Source: Massiliimicrobium timonense
GTDB lineage: Bacteria > Bacillota_I > Bacilli_A > Erysipelotrichales > Coprobacillaceae
Reading direction: 5' to 3'
DNA length: 64,000 nt
NCBI RefSeq assembly: GCF_002160865.1
Contig: NZ_NFLJ01000005.1
Location: 28,161-92,160, forward strand
Position 1 is the first letter of the stretch. The number at the start of each line of letters is the position of its first letter. This document shows, piece after piece, positions 1-8,231 of this stretch. The notes beneath the pieces are model-generated. The model was not told the DNA's origin, did no database searches, and saw only the letters and a program-made list of their open reading frames with translations. A program made the position numbers and the translations under genes.

Positions 1-74
1 GAAATTCCATGAAAATTAGCATAGTTCTTAAACAGTTTCTCTTCCTCTGCATTAAGTCTGATTGAAAAACTCAT
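1..74 (-). CDS. Partial ribbon-helix-helix (RelB/DUF6290-like) antitoxin-type protein
   Basis: Only the first 24 codons are in the window; the gene runs off the left edge. The visible N-terminus reads MSFSIRLNAEEEKLFKNYAN, the pattern of small DUF6290/RelB-like ribbon-helix-helix proteins (beta strand FSIRL, then a helix). The start is an ATG preceded by an AAAGAGGTGG Shine-Dalgarno. Such proteins usually bind operator DNA as dimers and repress their own toxin-antitoxin operon. The palindromic site over its promoter fits that, but the partner gene cannot be seen. Confidence 0.6.
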   Translation of the reverse strand, partial: MSFSIRLNAEEEKLFKNYANFHGI

Positions 75-89
75 AAAACCACCTCTTTC

Positions 90-125
90 GTAATACATTG
101 TACTACATAAATAATATACTGTCAA
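90..125 (-). promoter_or_regulatory. Sigma-A promoter and palindromic operator of the RHH gene
   Basis: On the minus strand a perfect -35 TTGACA (120-125) is separated by 17 bases from a -10 TACAAT (97-102). An inverted repeat GTAGTACA-A-TGTATTAC (90-106, one mismatch between 8-base arms) covers the -10. A dyad over the -10 is the usual place for autorepression by a ribbon-helix-helix protein. The promoter is seen directly; the operator role is inferred. Confidence 0.75.
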
Positions 126-196
126 CTTTATTATATACATTTTTATGGATTTCATTGCATATCTTAATGATAATTTCACCTAAAATATTCAATAAT

Positions 197-238
197 TAAA
201 AAAAGCATAAACCTAAGATTATATCTTAAATTTATGCT
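197..238 (-). terminator. Rho-independent terminator of metNIQ
   Basis: An 8-base stem, AGCATAAA paired with TTTATGCT, is followed on the minus strand by a run of seven T (198-204). It lies directly downstream of metQ and ends the methionine importer operon. Confidence 0.8.
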
Positions 239-260
239 ATGAAATGAGATTTCTCCACTA

Positions 261-1073
261 TTAATCTACCATCACAACAGCACCTTTATATTCATCTTCT
301 ACAAATTGCTTGATTTCATCAGATTTTAAAACTTCAATAAGTGCTTGAATCTTTTCATCTTTTTCATGTCCTTCTTGAACAGCCACGATATTGACATATG
401 GATTACTTGCATCAACTTCTTCAATAATTAAAGCATCATTCATTGGATTTAATCCAGCTTGAAGGGCATAATTCCCATTAATCGCAACCAAATCTCCTTC
501 GCCATTTTGGAAAGTTGTTCCTAATAATTCTGGTTTAATTTCTGTAAATTTTAAGTTCTTAGGATTAGAAACAATATCTTTTGTTGTGGCTTCAAGACGA
601 TCTACATCATTGCTTAATTCAATCACTCCAGCATCTTCTAAGATACCTAAAATTCTTCCATGATCAGCAACAGAATTAGAAATAATGACTTCTGCATTGT
701 CTGGAATATTTTGAATACTATCAATTGTCTTTGAATAGAATCCAAATGGTTCTAAATGAATACCTGCAGCTTCTACAATTTTATAGCCATGTTCTTCAAC
801 TTCTCCTTCAAAGAAAGGACGATGTTGGAAGTAATTGGCATCCACTTCTCCTGCATCTAATGCTTTATTAAAAATATAATAATCATCCAATACTTTAATT
901 TCTAAATCAATATCATATTTTTCTTTTAAAATCGGTTTTGCTTCCTCTAAAATTTTAGAATGAGGATCTAATGTAGCTGAAACAGTTAAAGTGTTTTCAC
1001 TCTCTGTTGATCCACAACCTGTTAATCCAATAGCTAAAAATAATGCGAAAATTCCAGTTAATAATCTTTTCAT
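261..1073 (-). CDS. metQ: D-methionine-binding lipoprotein MetQ (NlpA family)
   Basis: This is the substrate-binding lipoprotein of the MetNIQ ABC importer, which captures methionine outside the membrane. The 270-residue product starts with a lipoprotein signal (KR, hydrophobic stretch, lipobox LTGC with Cys20). The mature part is the NlpA fold, with TVSATLDPHSKILEEAKP near residue 30 and the typical DANYFQHRPF segment near residue 80. Length matches the family. It is the last gene of the operon, 12 bases after metI and just before a terminator. The T-box ahead of metN predicts induction when tRNA-Met is uncharged, which agrees with methionine as the ligand. Confidence 0.92.
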   Translation of the reverse strand: MKRLLTGIFALFLAIGLTGCGSTESENTLTVSATLDPHSKILEEAKPILKEKYDIDLEIKVLDDYYIFNKALDAGEVDANYFQHRPFFEGEVEEHGYKIVEAAGIHLEPFGFYSKTIDSIQNIPDNAEVIISNSVADHGRILGILEDAGVIELSNDVDRLEATTKDIVSNPKNLKFTEIKPELLGTTFQNGEGDLVAINGNYALQAGLNPMNDALIIEEVDASNPYVNIVAVQEGHEKDEKIQALIEVLKSDEIKQFVEDEYKGAVVMVD

Positions 1074-1085
1074 ATGTTTTCCTCC

Positions 1086-1751
1086 CTATCTCTTATCTAT
1101 TTTTTTCACAATCAGATCACCTATAATCTGAATCATAAACACAATCACCAAAACAAAGAATGTTGCTGTATACATGACTGGCATATTCTGTCTGACATAA
1201 CCATACATATAGGCTAAGTTTCCAAGTCCTCCAGCACCAATACATCCTGCCATAGCAGTATAACCAACCAGTGATATTCCCATCACTGTAATACTTGATA
1301 CCAAAGCAGGTTTGGCTTCAGGAATTAAGACTTTCATAATAATCTGCCAGTTACTGGCTCCCATAGCTTTACTGGCTTCAATCGTTCCTTTATCAATTTC
1401 ACTTAAGGCAATCATACACATTCTGGCATAGAATGGGGCACTGGAAACAATCAATGCTGGTAAAGCCCCTTTCACACCTAACATTGTTCCCATTGTCATC
1501 AAAGTGACTTCCAAAAGTAAGAAAATCAGAATAATGAATGGAATTGCTCTAAATAAATTGACAATAAAATCAAGGATACGATGTACAATTTTTTGAGGAT
1601 AAAGTCCATCTTCTTTTGTGATATAGAGAATAATTCCTAATATAAAACCTAATATAACTGCAATGACCAAAGAAATAATAGTCATGATGAATGTTTCTTG
1701 AATCGCAACAAGCATAGCCTCCCAATCAATTTGACTGAAAAATTCACTCAT
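1086..1751 (-). CDS. metI: Methionine ABC transporter permease MetI
   Basis: This is the membrane permease of the MetNIQ importer: 221 residues with about five membrane helices. The cytoplasmic coupling-helix region EASKAMGASNWQIIMKVLIP (around residues 125-145) carries the EAA-type motif that contacts the MetN ATPase. It is followed by the conserved SLVGYTAMAGCIGAGGLGNL segment of MetI proteins. The ATG lies one base after the metN stop codon region, so translation is probably coupled. Length and arrangement are normal for the family. Confidence 0.93.
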   Translation of the reverse strand: MSEFFSQIDWEAMLVAIQETFIMTIISLVIAVILGFILGIILYITKEDGLYPQKIVHRILDFIVNLFRAIPFIILIFLLLEVTLMTMGTMLGVKGALPALIVSSAPFYARMCMIALSEIDKGTIEASKAMGASNWQIIMKVLIPEAKPALVSSITVMGISLVGYTAMAGCIGAGGLGNLAYMYGYVRQNMPVMYTATFFVLVIVFMIQIIGDLIVKKIDKR

Positions 1752-1752
1752 C

Positions 1753-2772
1753 TTATATCACCTCCACAATCACATGATAGTCTTGAAATTTTTGAATAAT
1801 GTTTTCATAATCCTGTTTTGTTCCTCCTAAAACATTGACAATCAATACGCCAAAAGAACTATCAATTGTATTTGTGAGATTTCCAGAAACAATACTGATA
1901 TCTAATGTTGTTTCTTTCATCACACGAGAAACAATCGGCTGTCTAGAAATATCTTCATCAAATGTTAATCTTAATAAAATACCATTTGGATAAATCTTTT
2001 TTAAGTTTTCATTTTGTTTATCATCATCAATCTTACTTGATATATCTCTCACAAAACGTTTTGTCACAGTATGTTGAGGATGTTCAAAGATATCTTTGAC
2101 ACGTCCTACTTCAACAACTTTTCCTTCACTCATCACAGCGACACGATGACAGATTTTTTGTACGACTTCCATTTGATGGGTAATCATAATAATGGTAATT
2201 CCTAACTTATGATTAATATCTTTTAATAAATCTAAAATCTGTTCCGTTGTATCTGGATCTAATGCACTCGTGGCTTCATCACACAACAAAAGACTGGGAT
2301 CATTAGCCAATGCTCTGGCAATACCTACACGTTGTTTCTGTCCTCCAGACAATTCACTTGGATATGCATTTTCACGTCCCTGTAAACCAACCAGTTCAAT
2401 CAATTCTCTCGTTTTCTTTTTTCTAATCTCTTTATCAACACCAGCAATTTCTAATGGCAATTCAATATTCTTTTGAACAGTTCTTGACCACAATAAATTA
2501 AAATGCTGAAAAATCATTCCCATCTTTGTTCTTTTCTTTCTTAAATCCTTTGGATTCAATAAAGAAATATCTTCTCCATCAATCATCACTTCACCACTTG
2601 TCTGCTTTTCAAGCTGATTGATTATACGAACAAGTGTTGATTTTCCTGCTCCACTATAACCAATGACACCAAAGATTTCCCCTGTTTGAATGGTTAAATT
2701 CACATCCTGACAGGCATGAATATCTCCTTTAGGTGTATGGAAAACTTTTTGTATATGTCTTAATTCAATCAT
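1753..2772 (-). CDS. metN: Methionine ABC transporter ATP-binding protein MetN
   Basis: This ATPase powers methionine uptake. Walker A is GYSGAGKST (about residues 38-46), the Q-loop lies near MIFQHFNLL, the ABC signature is LSGGQKQRVGIARAL, and Walker B is LLLCDEATSALD. After about residue 260 comes the ACT-like NIL domain typical of MetN, where methionine binds and inhibits transport from inside the cell. The 339-residue length matches full MetN. It is the first gene behind a Met-specific T-box. Control is therefore two-fold: antitermination by uncharged tRNA-Met, and probable trans-inhibition through the NIL domain (known for the family, not shown here). Confidence 0.95.
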   Translation of the reverse strand: MIELRHIQKVFHTPKGDIHACQDVNLTIQTGEIFGVIGYSGAGKSTLVRIINQLEKQTSGEVMIDGEDISLLNPKDLRKKRTKMGMIFQHFNLLWSRTVQKNIELPLEIAGVDKEIRKKKTRELIELVGLQGRENAYPSELSGGQKQRVGIARALANDPSLLLCDEATSALDPDTTEQILDLLKDINHKLGITIIMITHQMEVVQKICHRVAVMSEGKVVEVGRVKDIFEHPQHTVTKRFVRDISSKIDDDKQNENLKKIYPNGILLRLTFDEDISRQPIVSRVMKETTLDISIVSGNLTNTIDSSFGVLIVNVLGGTKQDYENIIQKFQDYHVIVEVI

Positions 2773-2789
2773 CCAATCCCTCCTATCAA

Positions 2790-3035
2790 CAAAAAAACTC
2801 GTCCTACTAAGGACGAGTTATAACCCGTGTTACCACCTTAATTCATTGTTATATCACTACAACAACCTTTTCGAGTACCAACATACTCTAGTACGATAAC
2901 GGGTACACCCGCCATTAGCTAACGATTCACTAATGAAACTCCAAGACCATCTTCATTTATGCCTCATCATTCTTTTCCACCAGCCAAGAACTCTCTATTG
3001 AATCATCATAAACTACTCTTCTTTTCACTGTTGTT
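2790..3035 (-). promoter_or_regulatory. T-box leader, methionine specifier (ATG)
   Basis: On the minus strand the leader has the stem I signature AGAGAGTTCTTGGCTGGTGG, the T-box sequence GGTGGTAACACGG, and a terminator hairpin AACTCGTCC/GGACGAGTT followed by T7 just before metN. The specifier was placed by alignment with the two aro leaders in this window, where the codon sits one base before TCTTGGAG. The codon at that position (2948-2950 on the plus strand) is ATG, methionine. This agrees with the downstream importer. Confidence 0.93.
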
Positions 3036-3041
3036 AATAAT

Positions 3042-3070
3042 ATCTTATCGTGTTTATAAAGATTTGTCAA
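3042..3070 (-). promoter_or_regulatory. Promoter of the Met T-box / metNIQ operon
   Basis: Minus-strand -35 TTGACA (3065-3070), 17-base spacer, -10 TAAGAT (3042-3047). It sits between the CDF transporter stop codon and the T-box, so metNIQ is transcribed on its own. Confidence 0.85.
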
Positions 3071-3077
3071 ATATTTT

Positions 3078-4244
3078 TTATAAAAATGCATGATCAATTT
3101 GAATTACACAAAAATAATGTTTATTCATTTTTTGCACAGCTTCAATAATCTGCTTTTTAATATCATGATGTGAAACCTCATCATCAGCTGGTAATAACAC
3201 ATCAAAAATAAGATTGATATGTGTTGGTCCTTTCACTAGACGAAAATCATGAATACTATATTGTTCATTGATATTTTTTACAATCTTTTCTACCTGTTGT
3301 TTTAAATCATTCGTTAAAGCATCATGAGTATCAATAGGATCCATATGGATTGTTGTTAAAATATTGTACTTCTCTAATAAAGATCTTTCAATCACATCAA
3401 TTTGATCATGAACTTCCATCATATTTTCATGACTATCCACTTCAGCATGAAAAGTCATATATTGACGACCAGGGCCATAATCATGTAACATAAAATCATG
3501 AATACCTAAAACCTTATCAAAAGACAAAACATATTGATAAATATCATCAACTAAATCCTTATCCGGTGCCTTTCCAAGCAAAGGATCAACCGTATCTTTA
3601 AAGATTTCAATTCCAGATTTAAACACAACCACTGAAACAATGACACCAATCACACCATCCACAGGTAAATCAGTGACTAAGCTTAAACATAATGAAATCA
3701 ATGTAGCGAGTGTAGCACATACATCATTTAAACTATCTTGAGAAGCAGCTTTTAATGATGTTGAATCAATCAAATGTCCCGCTTTTTTATTAAAGCTTGC
3801 CATCCATAATTTCATCATGATAGATACAATCAAAACAATCACTGCACCCCATGTAAAAGACAATGTTTCTGGTTCAAAAATTTTCATCACAGATTCTTTC
3901 AAGGAAGAAAAAGCCACTAAAAGAATCAAAAAAGAAATAATTAAACCCGCAATATATTCATAACGTCCATGTCCATAAGGATGGTCACTATCTGGGTGTT
4001 TTCCTGCCAGTTTAAAACCAAATAACGTCGCTAAATTACTTCCCATATCAGAAAGATTATTCAATCCATCAGCCTGAATGGCCACCGAATGTGTTATCCA
4101 GCCAAACAATAATTTAAAGATAACCATAATACAGTTACATATAATAGAAAGAACACTGCAAAGTGTTCCATATTTTTCTCTAACTTCTGGTGTTTGTGTT
4201 GATTGATAATTAGGAATCGTTTTTTTCACTATCAACTGAAACAT
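3078..4244 (-). CDS. Cation diffusion facilitator (CDF) exporter, Mn/Fe-type site
   Basis: This is a proton-driven divalent metal exporter of the inner membrane, 388 residues. There are six predicted membrane helices over roughly residues 25-220, then a long cytoplasmic domain with the CDF ferredoxin-like fold (MTFHAEVD, IHMDPID). The metal site motifs are DGLNNLSD in helix 2 and DSLNDV in helix 5. The family's zinc exporters usually have HxxxD, and DxxxD pairs are known from manganese/iron members such as MntE, so Mn2+ or Fe2+ is the likelier substrate (inference). The C-terminus is longer than usual, about 90 extra residues that look like a second such domain (FRLVKGPTHINLIFDVLLP). It follows a small unknown gene with a 9-base gap, probably in one operon. 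Confidence 0.85.
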   Translation of the reverse strand: MFQLIVKKTIPNYQSTQTPEVREKYGTLCSVLSIICNCIMVIFKLLFGWITHSVAIQADGLNNLSDMGSNLATLFGFKLAGKHPDSDHPYGHGRYEYIAGLIISFLILLVAFSSLKESVMKIFEPETLSFTWGAVIVLIVSIMMKLWMASFNKKAGHLIDSTSLKAASQDSLNDVCATLATLISLCLSLVTDLPVDGVIGVIVSVVVFKSGIEIFKDTVDPLLGKAPDKDLVDDIYQYVLSFDKVLGIHDFMLHDYGPGRQYMTFHAEVDSHENMMEVHDQIDVIERSLLEKYNILTTIHMDPIDTHDALTNDLKQQVEKIVKNINEQYSIHDFRLVKGPTHINLIFDVLLPADDEVSHHDIKKQIIEAVQKMNKHYFCVIQIDHAFL

Positions 4245-4253
4245 AACAACCTC

Positions 4254-4604
4254 CTAGAAAATGTTTGAAATTTTTTTCAAATAAATATTTTTACCTTCTT
4301 TTTGAAGCAATCCACAATCTTCTAATTCTTGAAGATATCCATCAATTTTGGCTTGATCAACATTTTTATGTGCCAAATCTTTTAAAACTTCAATAACTTG
4401 AGGATGATCATCACGAATATAAGCATTTCCATTATTATCATATAATGGACTTTTCAACATGACATTTAAACAGGCAACATAAGCCCATTTTACTTCTAAA
4501 CGTACCATTTTATACTGCATTGTATCAAATAATGCACTTGGCATGTAGTATTGATCTTCATGATTTCTTAAATCCTTGATATCATTTTTATCATAACAAA
4601 TCAT
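4254..4604 (-). CDS. Conserved hypothetical protein, 116 residues
   Basis: I do not recognise the family. The product is soluble, with no signal peptide or membrane segment. It is mixed alpha with a C-terminal part (KIDGYLQELEDCGLLQKEGK, then IYLKKI) that looks like the recognition helix and wing of a winged-helix domain, so DNA binding is possible but unproven. The ATG has a good GGGAGG Shine-Dalgarno. It is 9 bases ahead of the CDF exporter and divergent from cysK. A metal- or redox-related regulator would fit the position, but nothing in the sequence proves that. Confidence 0.6.
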   Translation of the reverse strand: MICYDKNDIKDLRNHEDQYYMPSALFDTMQYKMVRLEVKWAYVACLNVMLKSPLYDNNGNAYIRDDHPQVIEVLKDLAHKNVDQAKIDGYLQELEDCGLLQKEGKNIYLKKISNIF

Positions 4605-4677
4605 TTTTATTCCTCCCTCTATGTTTTTTCATTATAACATAGAATAATCTCTTTTGGTAAAGAATATTCCATTTTCC

Positions 4678-4730
4678 ATGATAAAACTTTTATCATATTC
4701 TTTGCTTTTTTTGACTATACTTTTTATAAT
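4678..4730 (+). promoter_or_regulatory. cysK promoter with perfect upstream palindrome
   Basis: A -35 TTGCTT (4702-4707) and a -10 TATAAT (4725-4730) are 17 bases apart, followed by AAAGGAG before the cysK ATG. Immediately upstream is a perfect inverted repeat, ATGATAAAA-C-TTTTATCAT (4678-4696, 9-base arms). It has no T-run of a terminator, so it is a candidate operator shared by cysK and the divergent small gene. Confidence 0.7.
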
Positions 4731-4754
4731 GAAACAAAATAAAGGAGTGATCTC

Positions 4755-5681
4755 ATGAAAATTTATCATAGTATTCAAGATATGGTTGGACAAACACCTA
4801 TCTTACAATTACATCATATTGAAAAGTTAGAAGATACACAGGCTCATCTTTTCGCAAAACTAGAATATTATAATCCAGCCGGCAGTGTGAAAGATCGTGT
4901 TGCTAAAAGAATGTTATTGGATGCGTTAGAAGCGGGTCAAATTCATTTAGACTCAACAATTATTGAGCCTACAAGTGGAAATACAGGCATTGGTTTATGC
5001 GCTATTGGTAGTGCTTTAGGTTTAAAAGTGATCATCGTTATGCCTGATACCATGAGTGAAGAAAGAAGAAAATTAATGAAAGCTTATGGAGCAAAGCTTG
5101 TTTTAACACCGGGTAAAGAGGGAATGAGTGGGGCGATTGCGAAGGCTGAAGCATTAGCAAAAGATATTCCTCACAGTTTTATTCCAAGCCAATTTACCAA
5201 TTTAAGCAATCCTAAAGCCCATTATCTTTCTACTGGTCCAGAAATCGATCAGCAGATGGATGGCCAGATTGATATCTTTGTGGCAGGTATAGGAACTGGT
5301 GGTACAATCAGTGGTGTTGGTCACTATTTAAAAGAAAAATATCCTCAAGTTCAGATTGTTGCTGTAGAACCGGCTGATTCCCCACTTCTTTCCAAAGGAC
5401 AAGCTGGACCTCATCAAATTCAAGGTATTGGTGCTAATTTTGTTCCAGAAACATTAGATACGCATATTTATGATCAAATTATCACAGTATCTACTGATGA
5501 AGCTTTTCAAGCTGCTCGTCAACTCGCAAAAAAAGAAGGTATACTGACAGGTATTTCTTCTGGTGCAGCTTTATTTGCAGCACAAAAACTGGCAAAAGAA
5601 CCTCAAAACAAAGATAAAAATATTGTTGTTTTATTACCTGATGGTGGCGATCGTTATTTATCAACAGCTTTATATGAATAA
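4755..5681 (+). CDS. cysK: Cysteine synthase (O-acetylserine sulfhydrylase)
   Basis: This PLP enzyme makes cysteine from O-acetylserine and sulfide. The 308 residues show the PLP lysine in [12 protein letters not shown] (about residue 45), the substrate-binding loop PTSGNTGIG (about 75), the phosphate cradle [10 protein letters not shown] (about 180) and the C-terminal serine region SSGAALFAA. Length is standard for CysK. The start has AAAGGAG eight bases upstream. It is transcribed alone, with its own promoter and terminator, opposite to its neighbours. No partner serine acetyltransferase is present in the window. CysM-type enzymes are close relatives, but the motifs fit CysK best. Confidence 0.92.
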   Translation: MKIYHSIQDMVGQTPILQLHHIEKLEDTQAHLFAKLEYYNPAGSVKDRVAKRMLLDALEAGQIHLDSTIIEPTSGNTGIGLCAIGSALGLKVIIVMPDTMSEERRKLMKAYGAKLVLTPGKEGMSGAIAKAEALAKDIPHSFIPSQFTNLSNPKAHYLSTGPEIDQQMDGQIDIFVAGIGTGGTISGVGHYLKEKYPQVQIVAVEPADSPLLSKGQAGPHQIQGIGANFVPETLDTHIYDQIITVSTDEAFQAARQLAKKEGILTGISSGAALFAAQKLAKEPQNKDKNIVVLLPDGGDRYLSTALYE

Positions 5682-5687
5682 AAAATG

Positions 5688-5725
5688 AAAGTTATTTCAT
5701 ATTGTCATGAAATAACTTTTTCTTT
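5688..5725 (+). terminator. Terminator of cysK
   Basis: A 13-base perfect stem, AAAGTTATTTCAT paired with ATGAAATAACTTT (loop ATTGTC), runs into a T-rich tail seven bases after the cysK stop. Confidence 0.9.
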
Positions 5726-5732
5726 TCAATCA

Positions 5733-5755
5733 AAAAGCGAGTCATTCCACTCGCT
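5733..5755 (-). terminator. Terminator of thrS
   Basis: On the minus strand, the stem AGCGAGT/ACTCGCT with a six-base loop is followed by TTTTT. It touches the thrS stop codon and faces the cysK terminator. Confidence 0.85.
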
Positions 5756-7488
5756 TATCTTGATTTGTCTTCAATTTGTTTTAAAACCATATCAACAAAT
5801 TCATCTAATGATATAGTTGTCTGTTTTTGTTCTCCATACTGACGATAAGTCACTGTTCTTTCATCACGTTCATTATTTCCTAATACTAACTGATATGGAA
5901 TCTTTTTCATTTGTGCTTCACGAATACGATAACCTAATTTTTCTTCACGATCATCTAATTCCACACGAATACCTTTAGCTTCTAAAAGTTGATAAACTTC
6001 TTTTGCATAATCTAAATGATATTCATTTTTAACTGGAATCACTTTGACTTGTGTAGGTGCTAACCATAATGGGAATGCTCCTGCAAAGTGTTCAATTAAA
6101 ATACCAATAAATCTTTCAATAGATCCAAAGATGACACGGTGCAACATAACTGGTCTGACTTTTTCACCATGATGATCAACATAAGTTAAATCAAATCTTT
6201 CTGGTAAATTCATATCCAATTGGATTGTTCCACATTGCCAGACTCTACCTAAAGAATCTCTGACATGGAAATCAAGTTTTGGACCATAGAAAGCTCCATC
6301 TCCAGGATTAACTTTAAAATCTTTCCCAGCTGCTTTACATGCAGCTGCTAAAGCAGCTTCACTCTTTTCCCAAATTTCTAAATCTCCAATATATTTTTCT
6401 TCTGGACGAGTTGATAATTCAATATCATATGGTAAGCCTAAATTTGAATAAACACGATCAATAAATGAAATCAAACGTACGACTTCACTTTCAATCTGAT
6501 CAGGTGTCATAAAGATATGGGCATCATCTTGTGTAAATGTACGCACTCTAAATAAACCATTTAAAGCTCCACTGGCTTCATGTCTATGCACTTGTCCAAG
6601 TTCTCCCATACGTAACGGTAAATCTTTATACGAATGTAAACTATTTTTATAAACAAGCATACTTCCCGGACAGTTCATTGGTTTAATCGCAAATTCACGT
6701 TCATCAACTTCACTTGTATACATGTTTTCTTTATAGTTATCCCAATGTCCAGAAACTTCCCATAATTCTCTTGACATCATGATTGGTGTTTTAATGAACT
6801 GATATCCTTCTTTGGCATGTTCTTCATACCAGTACTGTTCCAATGTATTTCTTAATAACATACCATGTGGTAAGAAAAATGGCATTCCAGGAGCATATTC
6901 ACTCATCATAAATAAATCAAGTTCTTTTCCTAATTTTTTATGATCTCTTTTTTTCGCTTCTTCTAAGAAATCCAGATGTTCCTGTAATTCTTCAGCAGTA
7001 GGGAAACAAACACCATAAATTCTTTGTAAGACTTTGTTATTCTTGTCACCTTTCCAATAAGCTCCAGAATGTTTTAATAATTTAAAATTCTTACAAAGCT
7101 TCACTGTTTCTACATGTGGTCCTCTACATAAGTCAACAAAATCTCCTTGACGATAACAGCTAATTTGTCCATCTTCTAATCCTTCAATAAGATCTAATTT
7201 ATAAGGATCATCTTTAAACATTTCTAAAGCTTCAGCTTTAGAAATATCTTCTCTGACAATTCTTTTTCCGTCTTTACAGATTTTTTTCATTTCTTTTTCA
7301 ATTTTAGGTAAATCTTCATCCGTAATCACCTGATCTCCTAAATCCATATCATAATAAAATCCTTCACTCACAACTGGCCCTACCCAGAATTTTGCCTGTG
7401 GATATAAATGTTTAACAGCCTGTGCTAAAACATGAGCACAAGAGTGATTTAATGTATTGAGTGCTTCTTCGTTTTTAAAATCTCTCAT
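5755..7488 (-). CDS. thrS: Threonyl-tRNA synthetase lacking the TGS domain
   Basis: Charges tRNA-Thr with threonine. Domains in order: the editing domain (HSCAHVLAQAVKHLYP near residue 20, with the HxxxH metal motif, and HSGAYWKGD), the class II catalytic core (motif 2 LGQVHRHEASGALNGLFRVR; the zinc ligands Cys, His, His, with Cys in KPMNCPGS; motif 3 HRVIFGSIERFIGILIEH), then the anticodon-binding domain (VKVIPVKN onward). The N-terminal TGS domain (about 60 residues) of ordinary ThrRS is absent. I chose the ATG at 7488, with GGAGG eight bases upstream. A longer TTG-start reading would put that Shine-Dalgarno inside the gene. It overlaps the upstream GNAT gene by 14 bases, and both follow a Thr T-box. 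Confidence 0.93.
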   Translation of the reverse strand: MRDFKNEEALNTLNHSCAHVLAQAVKHLYPQAKFWVGPVVSEGFYYDMDLGDQVITDEDLPKIEKEMKKICKDGKRIVREDISKAEALEMFKDDPYKLDLIEGLEDGQISCYRQGDFVDLCRGPHVETVKLCKNFKLLKHSGAYWKGDKNNKVLQRIYGVCFPTAEELQEHLDFLEEAKKRDHKKLGKELDLFMMSEYAPGMPFFLPHGMLLRNTLEQYWYEEHAKEGYQFIKTPIMMSRELWEVSGHWDNYKENMYTSEVDEREFAIKPMNCPGSMLVYKNSLHSYKDLPLRMGELGQVHRHEASGALNGLFRVRTFTQDDAHIFMTPDQIESEVVRLISFIDRVYSNLGLPYDIELSTRPEEKYIGDLEIWEKSEAALAAACKAAGKDFKVNPGDGAFYGPKLDFHVRDSLGRVWQCGTIQLDMNLPERFDLTYVDHHGEKVRPVMLHRVIFGSIERFIGILIEHFAGAFPLWLAPTQVKVIPVKNEYHLDYAKEVYQLLEAKGIRVELDDREEKLGYRIREAQMKKIPYQLVLGNNERDERTVTYRQYGEQKQTTISLDEFVDMVLKQIEDKSR

Positions 7489-8002
7489 TTTCTTTTCCTC
7501 CAATCCAAAATCTTAATATATCATCACACTGATTTTCAAACTGTCCACCACATTTTTCAATTGTTTTTCGAGATGCTATGTTATCTTTATGGCAGGTGAC
7601 TAAAACTGGGAAAATATCCCATTGCTTACAATACTTTAAAGCTTCCTGCAACATCATTGTCGCATGTCCTTGACAACGATAAGAGGGATGAATGGAGTAA
7701 CCAATATGCCCTCCATGACGCAAGAGTTCTTCATTTAAACAATGCCGAATATTGATACATCCCACTACCACACCATCAACAATATAAAGAAACTCTGTTG
7801 CCGGGACATAACCATTTTGCAGTTCAATCCCTAAATGATTCTTTTTCTCTCTGGCAATCCATTGTTGATAAGTGTTCTCCATTCCATAAGAACCAGCACC
7901 ATTGATACCAAAGGGATTGTTTTCATCTTTCATCGCTTGAATGAAATCCTTCATAGATACTTCATGTTTAATAGCAGGAAATTCTAAATGCCCCTTCATC
8001 AT
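7475..8002 (-). CDS. GNAT-family N-acetyltransferase
   Basis: A 175-residue acetyltransferase. The core GNAT pattern is visible: HIGYSIHPSYRCQGHATMML (strand 4 and the acetyl-CoA pyrophosphate loop, RCQGHAT standing for RxxGxG/A) near residues 95-115, then VLVTCHKDNIASRKTIEKCG, the family C-terminal motif. The closest general type is the RimJ/YkkB-like small-molecule or protein acetyltransferase; the substrate cannot be told. It is the first gene after the Thr T-box and overlaps thrS, so it should be induced by threonine starvation, which is unusual for a GNAT. The ATG has GGAGGTG seven bases ahead. Confidence 0.85.
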   Translation of the reverse strand: MMKGHLEFPAIKHEVSMKDFIQAMKDENNPFGINGAGSYGMENTYQQWIAREKKNHLGIELQNGYVPATEFLYIVDGVVVGCINIRHCLNEELLRHGGHIGYSIHPSYRCQGHATMMLQEALKYCKQWDIFPVLVTCHKDNIASRKTIEKCGGQFENQCDDILRFWIGGKENERF

Positions 8003-8018
8003 ATTGTCACCTCCTCAT

Positions 8019-8227
8019 AAAAAAGAGATTTCATCCAAAGGACGAAATCTCGTGGTACCACCTTTATTCATTATCGACAGATAACCTCAAAACTTTAACG
8101 CAGTTATACGACCATCTCTTTCGAGCGTAGCTATTAGGGAGTATTTTTATAAGCTATCCAAGATTTTCACCAGCCATCTTCTCTCTAACCAATCACTTAT
8201 AAAAACATATCCTAAATCATCGCTTGT
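8019..8227 (-). promoter_or_regulatory. T-box leader, probable threonine specifier (ACT)
   Basis: Minus-strand leader with stem I motif AGAGAGAAGATGGCTGGTGA, T-box sequence GGTGGTACCACG and a terminator AGAGATTTCATCC/GGACGAAATCTC followed by T-rich sequence. In the specifier loop the best in-register codon is ACT (8140-8142 on plus). It is less certain than in the other leaders because the following base is C. Its position ahead of thrS supports threonine. Confidence 0.88.
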
Positions 8228-8231
8228 AAAA

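Noticed and set aside
2270..2476. Open frame on the plus strand inside metN
   Set aside because: Antisense to a clear ABC ATPase, with no Shine-Dalgarno or homology.
7486..7503. Longer thrS start at a TTG
   Set aside because: The TTG lies on the GGAGG that serves the ATG at 7488.
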